IMG/VR virus record: IMGVR_UViG_3300034356_001231
Location: 23,809 to 87,808 of that record
Strand: one strand, 5' to 3'
From: a virus
Length of the DNA stretch: 64,000 nucleotides
Shown: positions 53,617 through 62,895 of the stretch, one piece after another
Layout: the number at the start of each line of letters is the position of its first letter
Numbering within the stretch: the first letter of the stretch is position 1
Notes under the pieces: model-generated
Database searches by the model: none
Told to the model about the DNA's origin: nothing
Seen by the model: only the letters and a program-made list of their open reading frames with translations
Program-made: the position numbers and the translations under genes

Positions 53617-54470
53617 TCAATCTCATCAGTGTTATAAATTTGAGTTATGAAACCATAATCATCGTCGGAATTTATTTCAATATAAGGCACAGTTCCTGTG
53701 TTGGCGTTTGGACCTCCATAGTAATTTATAGGATTGCCATTAGCGTCTAAACCTGGCTGAACTGTTACCTTCTCGGCCATTTGAGTTATACCTCTACCCT
53801 GAGCGGCAGTATTTGTAGAAGGTATATAAAACTGTGTTCTAACGAACTTAATAATACCAGAGGATTTAACAGGTCCGTAAAGATAACCTTTCAATACAAA
53901 ATCCAACTGCCAAATTATAGCTCTTCTTTCAGTATATGCTCCATCATAATTATCAGAATAACTAATGTTATTTAGAATGATTGGTATGTCCATTGTAACA
54001 TTAACTTCTGGAATTAAATTACAAGTAGTTGTCCAATCTGGAGTAAAATACGGAAGTATCTGTTCAATAATTTTAGTTCCATCTTCAGCGTTTTTAGCGT
54101 AGATAAAAACCTTAAAATCTATATTGTAAGGAACAGGATTATATTGATATTTGAACTTATCAGCGTCAGTAGCGTCTTTGACAGAAACCTTACCAATAGT
54201 GTTTAATTTTCTAGAGCCATCATAAACCATTTTGCCCATCTCGAAAGAGATCATAGGCAATGGCGCTACTGCTGTTTGAGCGTCTAAACCTGGATCTTGT
54301 GTAATACGAGCCAGCATTTTATCTTTAGGAGCGTATGTAATTGGAACCCTTAAAAGAGCAGTAACATCCCCAGCTGTGTTTGTTCTAGTAATTCGAATCT
54401 GATTTAGCAAAGTTCCCATAAGAATTACATATTTTCTTATAAGACCAAAATAAAACGGCGAACCAAACAT
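53613..54470 (-). CDS. 15: Tail completion protein gp15
   Basis: A 285-residue protein (T4 gp15: 272), starting MFGSPFYFGLIRKYVILMGTLLNQI, a typical beginning, then RIPITYAPKDKML-like and PMISFEMGKMVYDGSRK segments. It caps the tail and joins it to the head through gp13/gp14. One-base overlap with gp14. Clear by sequence and order. Confidence 0.9.
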   Translation of the reverse strand: MFGSPFYFGLIRKYVILMGTLLNQIRITRTNTAGDVTALLRVPITYAPKDKMLARITQDPGLDAQTAVAPLPMISFEMGKMVYDGSRKLNTIGKVSVKDATDADKFKYQYNPVPYNIDFKVFIYAKNAEDGTKIIEQILPYFTPDWTTTCNLIPEVNVTMDIPIILNNISYSDNYDGAYTERRAIIWQLDFVLKGYLYGPVKSSGIIKFVRTQFYIPSTNTAAQGRGITQMAEKVTVQPGLDANGNPINYYGGPNANTGTVPYIEINSDDDYGFITQIYNTDEIE

Positions 54471-55198
54471 TAAATTTTACCTTCGCTAAATGGATCTATT
54501 GAACTAAAGTCTACAAATAAATCTGACTCTTGTTGTATTTCTTCGTTATCAGAAGCATGTATAAGATCGTTCATTGAAGAATTTTCCAGAACTATATAAT
54601 CTCCGTCTTCAGTCAAAATAGGCAATTCATTCGAGCTTTCTTCTTTGATAGTCCAATCAAGAATATTGATATCATATTTTTTCTGAATAGCATCTATTTC
54701 AGGAATACCGGTATTGATAAGTTCGCCTGAATACTCAAATACTTCACAAGTCATTTCCCATGTTTGTAAAGCGCCAAGCTGGTAAAACATCTCGTACTTA
54801 TTTACATATTTTATTTGAAAAGCTCTTTGATTCAATGGAAACCAAATTAGGTCGCCTTCGTTTGGTCTTACCTGAGTAGTAAACTCTCCGACTTCATCGT
54901 TAAAAATTCTACGAGCGACCGAGAACACAACCTGATTACGGATTTCAACGCCAAACTTAGAAAGGAATTCTTGATCGCCGCTGAAACCATCAATAGATTT
55001 GATATACATTTCTATTGGGTAAGCTACTTCATATGACGATTGATCGTCTGCTCCATACACATCATCATAATTGTTCAATTTACGAGGAATGTAGTATATA
55101 TCGTGACCATATATTTTTATTGACTCAATAATTAAATTCTCAAGAAGCAGCTGCTCCTGAGATGCTTGAAAATTATTGAAGAAAAAATTAGTGGCCAT
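54470..55198 (-). CDS. 14: Neck protein gp14
   Basis: A 242-residue protein (T4 gp14: 256). MATNFFFNNFQASQEQLLLENLIIESIKIYGHDIYYIPR is the standard start, and VRPNEGDLIWFPLNQRAFQIKYVNK and WEMTCEVFEYSGE follow. It completes the head-tail connector with gp13. The acidic C-terminus is poorly conserved. Confidence 0.9.
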   Translation of the reverse strand: MATNFFFNNFQASQEQLLLENLIIESIKIYGHDIYYIPRKLNNYDDVYGADDQSSYEVAYPIEMYIKSIDGFSGDQEFLSKFGVEIRNQVVFSVARRIFNDEVGEFTTQVRPNEGDLIWFPLNQRAFQIKYVNKYEMFYQLGALQTWEMTCEVFEYSGELINTGIPEIDAIQKKYDINILDWTIKEESSNELPILTEDGDYIVLENSSMNDLIHASDNEEIQQESDLFVDFSSIDPFSEGKI

Positions 55199-55200
55199 AA

Positions 55201-55941
55201 TTATCCAATCATGTCTACAGCTGGTAGCGAGTATGTGTAAATCATTTCACGCTCTAGATCTGCTCTTTCCTGAGTGGCTTCATCGTATATTTTTTGACCA
55301 TTAAAAGTCAGTCCACCTGGCATTTTCATACCTTCAAACTTCTTAAGGTTTTGACCCCATTGCTGTTTGATTAAACAAGCAGCATATCTTAGTAACCAAC
55401 GATCGCTCCAAGCATCAGTATAAACAGCAGGATCAACAACTTGATATGCTTCAACGATTAAATAATTACCCACAGCAACTTGATCCCAAGACATGTCGAT
55501 ATAAAGTCTATTAATGTGTCTATTGTATCTAAGTGGCTGTTGGCCAACTAGCATCTGTTCTAGAAACTGAACATGATTCATGGCCATATAATATGGCACC
55601 ATAGAAACTGATGTTAAAGTGTAAAGATCATTCAACGCAATCTGGTAACGAATATTAAAAAGATTGTTTAAACCTAATGCAGAACCAAGAGGAAAAATGT
55701 TTACAGCTCCAATAATATTTTCTGGAAGCGTAATATACTTGTTGTCTATATCAGTTTGATCAATTTGTTTTTTGTAATATGTTTTTTCAGAACCATCAAA
55801 GTGATAATCCCAATAATATCTCAGAGCTTCGTCGATACGATCGGAAACTTGATCATCGTCAACGTTGATTTCAATAACTGGTTTACCCAATCTTCGTAAA
55901 CAATTTTCAACAAATTCTGCTCTTGATGTTGGGATTGCCAT
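55201..55941 (-). CDS. 13: Neck protein gp13
   Basis: A 246-residue protein (T4 gp13: 309). MAIPTSRAEFVENCLRRLGKPVIEINVDDDQVSDRIDEALRYYWDYHFDG is characteristic of the family. SVSMVPYYMAMNHVQFLEQML and the C-terminal AACLIKQQWGQNLKKFEG also fit. It seals the portal after packaging. It is shorter at the C-terminus than T4's. Confidence 0.92.
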   Translation of the reverse strand: MAIPTSRAEFVENCLRRLGKPVIEINVDDDQVSDRIDEALRYYWDYHFDGSEKTYYKKQIDQTDIDNKYITLPENIIGAVNIFPLGSALGLNNLFNIRYQIALNDLYTLTSVSMVPYYMAMNHVQFLEQMLVGQQPLRYNRHINRLYIDMSWDQVAVGNYLIVEAYQVVDPAVYTDAWSDRWLLRYAACLIKQQWGQNLKKFEGMKMPGGLTFNGQKIYDEATQERADLEREMIYTYSLPAVDMIG

Positions 55942-56145
55942 TTATTGTTCCTGATTTTCTGAGTAACTATTCCACTTAGCGAGCGGACATCTAGATTCGG
56001 GGAATATAGTTTTTAATTTCATAAAACAACCGCATTCTTTACATGTAAAAAATGTCTTATCGAATTTTTCGCATTGATTGCAAACTTCTAATCTTTCTTT
56101 AGATTTTTTACTTCTTTCTTTCCAAACTTCTTTAACGTCTTTCAT
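55942..56145 (-). CDS. Small zinc-ribbon protein beside gp13
   Basis: A 67-residue protein. Cysteine pairs CNQCEKFD and CKECGCFMKLK, plus a later Cys, suggest a zinc ribbon. The N-terminus is Lys/Glu-rich (KEVWKERSKKSKERLEV). Such small ribbons are frequent beside neck genes of T4-like cyanophages, but the role is unknown. It ends exactly at the gp13 start. Confidence 0.65.
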   Translation of the reverse strand: MKDVKEVWKERSKKSKERLEVCNQCEKFDKTFFTCKECGCFMKLKTIFPESRCPLAKWNSYSENQEQ

Positions 56146-56147
56146 GA

Positions 56148-56705
56148 CTATTTATCAATCACAAGTTCGTTAAATAAATTCTGCAATTCTAATAATTGTG
56201 TTTTGTCTATTTTATCTAAGTCTTCGGGTCTAGTTTCTAATAATCCGTATTCTTTTATTTTTTTATAATATTTTGATAACAATTCATCAAAATTCTCAGG
56301 TTTTTTAATCCAATTATTAGAAGAAACAGACCAAACGTAATAATTGCCATCGTCAGGCGCAGAATACGGCGCATTCATAATTTTTCTCATGTTCTCATTA
56401 TAATCTTTTACAGATTGAATAGCTAATTGTATTATTTCTTCTTCAGAAAGCGATGTTATTTCGTAATGATCTGTCCATATTTCAGTATTGTATTCTTTAG
56501 ATAACTCCTCGTCACTAATATAATGAACAGAAGAAAGTTTTTGATGAATTGCGACGTCTGGTAATGGCTTTCTTATAAATCTAGCATAACCTTCTGGTGG
56601 ATTGTCAGGATCAAAATCTGAAAAAAGTAATCTCATGTTCCATTCTGCAATCGGGTGCTCATATGGTTTATTGTTTTTAATTTGAATAAAAAATTTTTCT
56701 GTCAT
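56148..56705 (-). CDS. Tail-fibre-region protein, possible assembly chaperone
   Basis: A 185-residue protein. The ATG at 56705 (GGAG six bases ahead) is chosen; an upstream in-frame ATG lies inside the previous gene. FFIQIKNNKPYEHPIAEWNMRL and the YVWSVSSNNWIKKPENF signature resemble tail-fibre assembly or chaperone-type phage proteins. The rest is acidic and helical. It directly follows the glycine-rich adhesin candidate, a place where T4-like phages often keep a fibre chaperone. Not certain. Confidence 0.55.
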   Translation of the reverse strand: MTEKFFIQIKNNKPYEHPIAEWNMRLLFSDFDPDNPPEGYARFIRKPLPDVAIHQKLSSVHYISDEELSKEYNTEIWTDHYEITSLSEEEIIQLAIQSVKDYNENMRKIMNAPYSAPDDGNYYVWSVSSNNWIKKPENFDELLSKYYKKIKEYGLLETRPEDLDKIDKTQLLELQNLFNELVIDK

Positions 56706-56707
56706 GT

Positions 56708-57424
56708 TTAACTCCAAGATATCAAAACAGAACCATTGGCACCTGTTCCACCGGTGCCGCCGCCCCAGTCACGATTTCCTCCACCACCTGCGCCGCCCTG
56801 TCCTACTACTACTTGATAACTTGTTGACCAAGTAGGATGACCCGCTGTAGAATTGAAAGTCCAAGATTTAGTCTGTCTATTTCCTGTACCACCCGACCGG
56901 CCGCCGCATCCACCATTAGGAGATCCACCAGCACCACCTGCGCCTCCGCCAGCGCCTTGATCAGTACCACCAGAACCAGTTCCGTTTCCTCCCCCAGGAC
57001 CACTTCCGCCGCATTCGGGTGCACTATTTCCACCAAACCCGCCTCCTCCAATTACTGGAGTTGAAGAAACAAATCTTGATTCTCCGCCATTTGTGCCAGG
57101 CAAACCAGGGCAATTGCCTAAAAACCCGCATGGGTAAAAAAATGTTCCGCCACCTCCACCGCCGCCACCAGCACCTCTGACATCAACATTTAATGTTTGA
57201 TATGGAAGAGTTAGAAATGTATACGTTCCAGGAGTGCTGTAACTATTACTTCCTGCTACAGGTTTGCCTCGTGCATTTGTCATACTTATCTGAGCTGCAC
57301 TAGTAGGAACATCTAATAAAATTCTAACATTAGTATCATTTAAACTTATTTGAGCTGTTGCATTGTTATAAACAATACTTGCAATGTCAGAAAATGATAT
57401 AGCGCCTGAACTAGGAGTTGGCAT
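56708..57424 (-). CDS. Glycine-rich tail-fibre adhesin candidate
   Basis: A 238-residue protein. The first 80 residues (ISFSDIASIVYNNATAQISL, ISMTNARGKPVAG) form a small attachment domain like that of other phage glycine-rich proteins. The remainder is dominated by poly-Gly runs separated by short loops (GAGGGGGGGG, GGGNGTGSGG, GAGGAGGSPNGGCGGRSGG). This is the architecture of receptor-binding adhesins with polyglycine II helices at the fibre tip (Salmonella phage S16 gp38 type). Two cysteine-bearing loops are present. It overlaps the long fibre gene start by one base. Confidence 0.65.
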   Translation of the reverse strand: MPTPSSGAISFSDIASIVYNNATAQISLNDTNVRILLDVPTSAAQISMTNARGKPVAGSNSYSTPGTYTFLTLPYQTLNVDVRGAGGGGGGGGTFFYPCGFLGNCPGLPGTNGGESRFVSSTPVIGGGGFGGNSAPECGGSGPGGGNGTGSGGTDQGAGGGAGGAGGSPNGGCGGRSGGTGNRQTKSWTFNSTAGHPTWSTSYQVVVGQGGAGGGGNRDWGGGTGGTGANGSVLISWS

Positions 57425-60372
57425 TATTTATTCTCCAACATTTTTTTAAGTTCGTCAATTTGATTTTGTTGTTCTTTGATTGCTTCGATTAGAATTGCAA
57501 ACAAACCTCTATCGCGCAAAGATAGATAACCGTCTTCGCCTTCACGAACTAGATCTGGAAATACTTCTTGGACGTTCTGTGCAATCAAACCAATATCATT
57601 ATTGATACCAGCAAAATCACGTTCAGCGGTTCCTTTTTTCCAATTATAAGTAACGCCTTGAAGTCTTTTTACTTTATCTAGTGTGTTTGAAAATGGTGTA
57701 ATATTTTCCTTTAATCTTTCGTCAGAAACCGAACCAAATGCAGTAATATTACCATTGGCCACGAAATTACCACTTGGATCTAATGCGGCCTTTGCTGAAC
57801 CACCGGCTACAAAATAAACAGAGGCGCTAACAGAAGTACCCACAAAAAGACCAGAAGAATTTACTGCGATTTGGGCTGTTTGTGTATTTTGAGTAGCGTT
57901 TGTGAATTGTAATATAGCAGTATTTGAGTCACTACCACCGCCTGGATAAATTCTAATACCATAATCACCAGAGCCAGTCCTAAAAACTCCACCAAGACTG
58001 GTTATATTATGATGAGTAGCAAATACCGCTGAATTAATTATAACATTACCATTAGCTTGCACACTCATAACGTTAGCGCCACTAGAATTAGCAGCTACAA
58101 ACGGTAGACCGCCATTAGATCTAGCATAGACTCCAGTGCCATTACTTTGATTAAAGAAATATCCTGCAACTGAAGAAGAATCAGTTGTTGGTTGTGTGAA
58201 CCCTGCAACAGCCCAACCACCGCCAACATTGGCAGAGCCAAGAACGCCTATACCAGCTCCAGAAACTCCAAGAACAGCGAAACCATTAGCGTTGTATCCA
58301 CCAATAGCAGCTCCGCCTTTGTTGTTAGAATTATTAAATGTGTTACTATTATAAGTTACTGTTAGACCATTAATGTCTAGGTTAGTAGCATTACCAGAAG
58401 GTCCAGCAATAGTTACCAAAGCATTAGGGGTAGCAGTACCAATACCAATATTACCGTTAGCTGAAATACTCATAAATTCTACAGTATTATTAGCAGCAAC
58501 GAATGGTCTACCAGTTCTGGATTGAGCGTAAACACCAACGCCAGCATTAGCTATACCTGCTAAAGCTGTTTCTGACCCAAAATAGGTTTGAAAATAACCA
58601 CCATATCCAGTATTAGCATAACCAGCAACAGCAACAGATGTTGTACCAAAAGTGTTAGATACACCAATAATTCCAGCAAAACCATTTTCAGTTTTGGAGT
58701 TCAAACCATTACCTGTATTGGATTGAAAATAACCAGCTCCTCTACCATCGGTGCTAATTACCGTAATTCTTTCGCCAGGAGTAGCAGTGCCAATACCAAT
58801 GCTACCATTACTAGCGATACGCATACCTTTGTTATCAGAAGACCATGGTCCAATGACCAAAGCGCCAGTATCAGCCGAACCATCAGAATATATTAAAGTA
58901 TGATCATTAGTTTGTACTAATGGATTCCAAGAGCCAACGGTCGACCGACTGTTCAACATGGACCAATATAAACCTTCATCCAAATATATTTCGCCCGCAG
59001 AGGCTGCGCCCGAACTTCTGGTTATATGTAATCTAGTTCTAGGCGATGAATTGCTGAAACCAATGTTGCCATTAGCTTCAACAGACATAAATTCTACAGT
59101 AGCATTAGAAGCAACGAAAGGTCTACCACCTGTTGAGGCCGCCGCTCTAACGCCAATACCATTACTTTGGTTAAGAAAAAAGCCTGCATGTGCAGAAGAA
59201 TTAGTTGTTGCATGAGCATAACCTGCAACAGCAACACCACCACCAGAGTTAGCAACTCCAACAATACCTATACCAGCGCTAGATCTACCAAGAACAGCAA
59301 AACCATTGGCGTTATACCCACCAATAGCAGCTCCGCCTACATTAGAAGAACTGGTGAATGTGTTACTATTATAAGTTACTGTTAGGCCGTTAATGTCTAG
59401 GTTAGTAGCATTAGTGGTTGGGCCTACAATAGTCACCAGAGCATTAGGGGTGGCAGTGCCTATACCAATATTACCGTTAGCGACTATTCGGGCTGCTGTG
59501 CCAAAAGTAGAAGTATTAGTTGACACTACTAGCGAAACAGCGTTTACTAAAGTAGAATTAGCAGTGAAAGAAGTACCAACTGTATGACTGGCTGCATTAA
59601 TGATTCCAGTGTAAACACCAGTAGCATTAGCAATTGTTGACGTTCCTACAGAATGTACTGCTGCATTAATTATAGGAGTATAAACACCAGTAGAATTAGC
59701 AATTGTTAATGTTCCTACAGAATGTACTGCTGCGTTAATTATAGGAGTATAAACACCAGTAGAATTAGCTATTGTAGAAGTTCCAACTGTATAAGAAGCA
59801 GCGTTTATACTAGTAGTATTGATTGAACCATTAACGACTAATTTAACTGCAGGGGTTGAATCGCCTATACCAATATTACCATTAGCTGAAATGCTCATAT
59901 ATTCTGCAGTATTACTAGCAGCAACGAATGGTCTACCGCCAAAAGATCTAGCATAGACTCCAGTGCCATTACTTTGATTAAAGAAATATCCTGCAATTGA
60001 AGAAGAATCTGCCGTTGAATGGGCGTAACCTGCAACTCCTTGACCGCCACCAACGTTAGCAGCACCAATAACGCCTATACCGGCCCCTGATTTACCAAGA
60101 ACACCAAAACCATTAGCGTTATAACCACCAATAGCTGCAGCACCAGTATTTACCGAACTAGTGAATGTGTTACTATTATAAGTTACAGTCAAACCATTAA
60201 TATTTAAATTAGTTGCGTTAGTGGTCGGACCTACAATAGTCACCAGAGCATTAGGGGTAGCAGTGCCAACGCCGACGTTGCCATTGGCAACTATATATAC
60301 TGAGTTACCTATTGTGACGTTATTAGTTCCGGTAACTAGACCATTTTTTACGACGAAATCTTTATCTGCCAT
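57424..60372 (-). CDS. Long tail-fibre protein with S74 intramolecular chaperone
   Basis: A 982-residue protein. The body is a chain of beta-type repeats such as GVGTATPNALVTI followed by NATNLNINGLTVTYNSNTF and GAAIGGYNANGFGVLG, plus the shorter INAAVHSVGT-STIANSTGVYTP units. The C-terminus (about residues 881-982: SVSDERLKENI, FAGINNDIGLIAQNVQEVFP) is the peptidase S74 trimerising chaperone, which cleaves itself off after folding. It probably forms a trimeric fibre contacting the host. Near-identical repeats make it prone to recombination and length change. Confidence 0.85.
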   Translation of the reverse strand: MADKDFVVKNGLVTGTNNVTIGNSVYIVANGNVGVGTATPNALVTIVGPTTNATNLNINGLTVTYNSNTFTSSVNTGAAAIGGYNANGFGVLGKSGAGIGVIGAANVGGGQGVAGYAHSTADSSSIAGYFFNQSNGTGVYARSFGGRPFVAASNTAEYMSISANGNIGIGDSTPAVKLVVNGSINTTSINAASYTVGTSTIANSTGVYTPIINAAVHSVGTLTIANSTGVYTPIINAAVHSVGTSTIANATGVYTGIINAASHTVGTSFTANSTLVNAVSLVVSTNTSTFGTAARIVANGNIGIGTATPNALVTIVGPTTNATNLDINGLTVTYNSNTFTSSSNVGGAAIGGYNANGFAVLGRSSAGIGIVGVANSGGGVAVAGYAHATTNSSAHAGFFLNQSNGIGVRAAASTGGRPFVASNATVEFMSVEANGNIGFSNSSPRTRLHITRSSGAASAGEIYLDEGLYWSMLNSRSTVGSWNPLVQTNDHTLIYSDGSADTGALVIGPWSSDNKGMRIASNGSIGIGTATPGERITVISTDGRGAGYFQSNTGNGLNSKTENGFAGIIGVSNTFGTTSVAVAGYANTGYGGYFQTYFGSETALAGIANAGVGVYAQSRTGRPFVAANNTVEFMSISANGNIGIGTATPNALVTIAGPSGNATNLDINGLTVTYNSNTFNNSNNKGGAAIGGYNANGFAVLGVSGAGIGVLGSANVGGGWAVAGFTQPTTDSSSVAGYFFNQSNGTGVYARSNGGLPFVAANSSGANVMSVQANGNVIINSAVFATHHNITSLGGVFRTGSGDYGIRIYPGGGSDSNTAILQFTNATQNTQTAQIAVNSSGLFVGTSVSASVYFVAGGSAKAALDPSGNFVANGNITAFGSVSDERLKENITPFSNTLDKVKRLQGVTYNWKKGTAERDFAGINNDIGLIAQNVQEVFPDLVREGEDGYLSLRDRGLFAILIEAIKEQQNQIDELKKMLENK
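58040..60290 (-). repeat. Large protein-level repeats in the fibre gene
   Basis: Three near-copies of a roughly 130-residue unit (…NALVTI…NINGLTVTYNSNTF…IGGYNANGF…FNQSNGTGVYARS…RPFVA) are encoded at about 58040-58470, 59000-59480 and 59890-60290. DNA identity looks high in stretches (for example the repeated GTGTTACTATTATAAGTTAC). Confidence 0.75.
59580..59806 (-). repeat. Short tandem repeats (about 69 bases) in the fibre gene
   Basis: Four tandem units encode variations of GVYTPIINAAVHSVGTSTIA with only a few changes. Similar units recur in the fibre gene at the window's end (63898-64000). Confidence 0.75.
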
Positions 60373-60457
60373 GGTTCCCTATCCCCTTGTTGGCTTTGTT
60401 TTTATAATATTTAGTCATATCCAAGGTTAGATTGCTCGCTCTATGTTGTAAATAGAT
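60373..60457 (-). promoter_or_regulatory. Fibre gene leader, no clear promoter
   Basis: An 85-base gap between fibre-associated genes. It holds the AGGGGATAGGG site of the fibre gene and the string ATATGACTAAATA, also seen below gp23 (about 41701-41713). It might be a variant late promoter; nothing firmer is visible. Confidence 0.3.
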
Positions 60458-60703
60458 TTATTGTAATCCTAATGCTTCTTTCAATTCGTCAATAGTTAGA
60501 CCAACACGCTGCAGTTTTTCCTGAACTGTTGGTTCTGGTAATGATTCTGGTAATGGTTCAGGCTCTTCTGGTTTGTTACCTTTTTTTAACCATGCCTGAT
60601 ATTCTGCCCATTCTTCTGGATTATTGGGACCTAATATCATACCATCTGTTAGTCTTACAACCGCATTTGTATGGAGCCTTGATTTATAATTAAGTTTTGT
60701 CAT
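60458..60703 (-). CDS. Small acidic tail-region protein
   Basis: An 81-residue protein, MTKLNYKSRLHTNAVVRLTDGMILGPNNPEEW followed by a Pro/Glu-rich linker (KPEEPEPLPESLPEPTVQEK) and a final helix (GLTIDELKEALGL). The helix with DEL resembles ends of tail-fibre chaperones. It lies between fibre genes; probably an assembly factor. No firm family. Confidence 0.55.
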   Translation of the reverse strand: MTKLNYKSRLHTNAVVRLTDGMILGPNNPEEWAEYQAWLKKGNKPEEPEPLPESLPEPTVQEKLQRVGLTIDELKEALGLQ

Positions 60704-61287
60704 TAGTTATATCCATATGCTCTTACTGTCCCTGTGATGTTTCCTGATGATGCATACATTTGAAATCCGGTTATAGCAACCGTTGATGCTGTATACCATC
60801 CTCCACCAATATACAAAGCAGTATATCCTGTCGTGTATGTCGGACCATTAACTTTGTAATCCCAAGTTTTATAAGTAGAACCCGTCACATTATAAAGATA
60901 CATAGTACCACATATACCAGATCCACCACTGGCTGTTGTAATGAAATATGACGGATAAGTCATTGTTAATTGTGTTGCTGACACTGAATGGAATGCACCA
61001 GTATTGGTATTGTATAAACCATAACCCATACTTTGATAACCAGCCGCTGCGTTGAGATATGCGCCGCCACCATATAACTGAAAATAAAGAGTCACCGACT
61101 GAGTTACAGGCAACAGATTTTCAAACACCAATTCGTAATTTCTATAACCAGAAAGAACAGTAGTAGCGAGAGAAGCGACATTCGTGCCGGTGATCGTAGT
61201 AACCAAGTTTCTTGATCCATTACCGGTTGCCACAATACTGTTATCCGGATATGTGATACCACTGGTGCCGTTTATAGTGATCGCCAT
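60703..61287 (-). CDS. Tail-fibre-type protein
   Basis: A 194-residue protein beginning MAITINGTSGITYPDNSI, a start common to phage fibre and tail proteins. It is followed by beta-strand-rich, Tyr/Gly/Thr-rich sequence (YFQLYGGGAYLNAAAGYQSMGYGLYNTNTG). Probably a small structural fibre or adhesin component. A one-base overlap links it to the 60458 gene. Moderately confident about class only. Confidence 0.6.
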   Translation of the reverse strand: MAITINGTSGITYPDNSIVATGNGSRNLVTTITGTNVASLATTVLSGYRNYELVFENLLPVTQSVTLYFQLYGGGAYLNAAAGYQSMGYGLYNTNTGAFHSVSATQLTMTYPSYFITTASGGSGICGTMYLYNVTGSTYKTWDYKVNGPTYTTGYTALYIGGGWYTASTVAITGFQMYASSGNITGTVRAYGYN

Positions 61288-61291
61288 CTAG

Positions 61292-61702
61292 TTACTGCCC
61301 ACAAGTAAGCGTTAAAAGTTCTTCAAGAGTAGTCGTAGAATCCACTACCTGAGTAATGTTACGAAGGCGGTTCTTTTCAGCAACAATAGCAGTTGTATCA
61401 GCACCAGTCTCTAATGCCTTCATAAAAAGAACATCCTGTGCGGCCAACAATGGAGCACGTTCTGAACGAAGACGGTTCTTTGTGATCTCTTGGGCCTTAG
61501 TAAAGTTTACTGTTACTTCCTTAGCATCTATTTCCCAGGCATCAGTAAACTCTATATGCTCTGGAAGGTCAGAGGTATCAACAATACGAGCAAGATTACC
61601 TAGACCACCTTTGTCTAAAATCTCTTGTGCTGAAAATTCTTTGGAAGGCGAGGTGATAGCAACACCACCCTGTCCATTCTGTGAAATGATTACCTGTGTC
61701 AT
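61292..61702 (-). CDS. Tail assembly chaperone-like protein
   Basis: A 136-residue protein. The C-terminal half, AQEITKNRLRSERAPLLAAQDVLFMKAL and RNITQVVDSTTTLEELLTL, matches the helical domain seen at the end of the 62119 protein and in phage tail assembly chaperones. The N-terminus has QVIISQNGQGGVAITSP. It probably helps fold or attach fibres and is not part of the mature virion (inference). Confidence 0.65.
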   Translation of the reverse strand: MTQVIISQNGQGGVAITSPSKEFSAQEILDKGGLGNLARIVDTSDLPEHIEFTDAWEIDAKEVTVNFTKAQEITKNRLRSERAPLLAAQDVLFMKALETGADTTAIVAEKNRLRNITQVVDSTTTLEELLTLTCGQ

Positions 61703-61714
61703 TTTATCTCCTGA

Positions 61715-62119
61715 TTAGTTGGCCATGATACCAAAGTTTAATGAGAACGAGTCAACATACGTATCACCATTATTATCACAGTTATTGACTCTTGTTGTGC
61801 TTGTCGTTTTGGCACCATATGTATTACTTGCTGACAGCAATTCCGAGAATACGGCGGCGGCAGCAGTAGTACCGGAACCAGTATGAACCGTTGATCCAAA
61901 AACACAATAGTTAGCATCAGCTACGGCAGATGCAAAGTTTTGAGTATAATCGCCAGTGCCGTTTCTTGTAACAGAACTAAGGTTGAATGATGATCTTACT
62001 GTCGCACCACCTGCACCATTGGTATTTGACCATACTTTGGCGCTACCTCTAATAACAGTAGTGGCACTACCATTGATTGAACCATCAGATATTGTGGTTA
62101 CTGTTAATGTACCTGGCAT
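61715..62119 (-). CDS. Small fibre-like protein, paralogue of 62988 gene
   Basis: A 134-residue Thr/Ser/Asn-rich protein. MPGTLTVTTISDG, AKVWSNTNGAGGATVRSSFNLSSVTRNGTGDYT and ADANYCVFGS recur almost unchanged in the 62988 protein. These sequences resemble C-terminal domains of phage tail spikes and fibres. It overlaps its upstream neighbour by one base. Likely a secreted or virion tip domain. Confidence 0.6.
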   Translation of the reverse strand: MPGTLTVTTISDGSINGSATTVIRGSAKVWSNTNGAGGATVRSSFNLSSVTRNGTGDYTQNFASAVADANYCVFGSTVHTGSGTTAAAAVFSELLSASNTYGAKTTSTTRVNNCDNNGDTYVDSFSLNFGIMAN

Positions 62120-62895
62120 TATACTTCCTTATCCAAATAGTCTGGCCAAACCGCTTCTAGTTCTTCTATCGTTCTGGCTGCTTCTAATTCTGGTAACTGT
62201 GTAACGTCTCTTAGTAATTGCTTACGGTTAGCAATGGCCTTTTGATCTTCTGGCGTTCCTCTTTCCAACGCTATAAAATATTGTGTGTCAAGTTTAGGAA
62301 ACAGTAGTTCTCTAGCCTGTCTCATTCTGTTCTTCCATATATCTTTCGCTTTATCAAGATCTATAGATATAAGTTGTTCTTCTGTATCTGATAGGCGCCA
62401 CGCATTTCTATATGTCTGGTCGACCGGTATATCTTCCCTTGTAACAATTCTATACATTTGTCGGTTATACTTGTAATCAGGATGCCATACTCTTGCTGGT
62501 ATGTCTTTCTTCAGAATATACTCAATGGCCTCTTCTTCTGTCATAGGGCCAATTGGTTCTGGTAACAAGTATTCTTTATAATCTATAACCTTTTCGCCAG
62601 TGATCTTCTTTTCTAGGTATATCTGTTGTGCTTCGAAGAATGTTGTTACAATCTTTTCACCATCTTCGGTGGTCAATTCTAGTTTCATATTATGTTGGTG
62701 TTCGACCGAAGGAAGAATACCACCATGTAAAGCGCATGCCATCCATTCTGGTGCTACACATACCTCACATACTGGATGATCTGGATATGCAGGGTCTTCA
62801 TAAACAATAACATATTTGGATTGATATGGTTCAAGGTTTTCAGACGCCCAATGTAACCTGGTAAACATATCTACATTACGAAAATCTGGTGTCAC
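62119..62895 (-). CDS. Tail assembly chaperone-domain protein
   Basis: A 258-residue protein starting at GTG 62895, with AAGGAG ahead of it. The first 100 residues contain two cysteine/histidine groups (HPVCEVCVAPEWMACALHGGIL). A middle section, ARVWHPDYKYNRQMYRIVTRED, follows. The end, KNRMRQARELLFPKLDTQYFIALERG and LRDVTQLPELEAARTIEELEAVWP, is the tail-assembly-chaperone helical domain also present at 61292. It probably aids fibre or tail assembly. A T4 equivalent is not evident. Confidence 0.6.
   Translation of the reverse strand: MTPDFRNVDMFTRLHWASENLEPYQSKYVIVYEDPAYPDHPVCEVCVAPEWMACALHGGILPSVEHQHNMKLELTTEDGEKIVTTFFEAQQIYLEKKITGEKVIDYKEYLLPEPIGPMTEEEAIEYILKKDIPARVWHPDYKYNRQMYRIVTREDIPVDQTYRNAWRLSDTEEQLISIDLDKAKDIWKNRMRQARELLFPKLDTQYFIALERGTPEDQKAIANRKQLLRDVTQLPELEAARTIEELEAVWPDYLDKEV

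Noticed and set aside
56809-57064. Open frames on other strands and frames in the glycine-rich adhesin gene.
   Set aside because: Glycine-rich coding DNA leaves other frames free of stops; no start signals are present.
58588-59587. Plus-strand open frames within the fibre gene.
   Set aside because: They are antisense frames kept open by the biased composition and repeats of the fibre gene.
59580-59806. Regular spaced repeats considered as a CRISPR array.
   Set aside because: The repeats are in frame, tandem without unique spacers, and encode fibre units; no cas-like gene is near.
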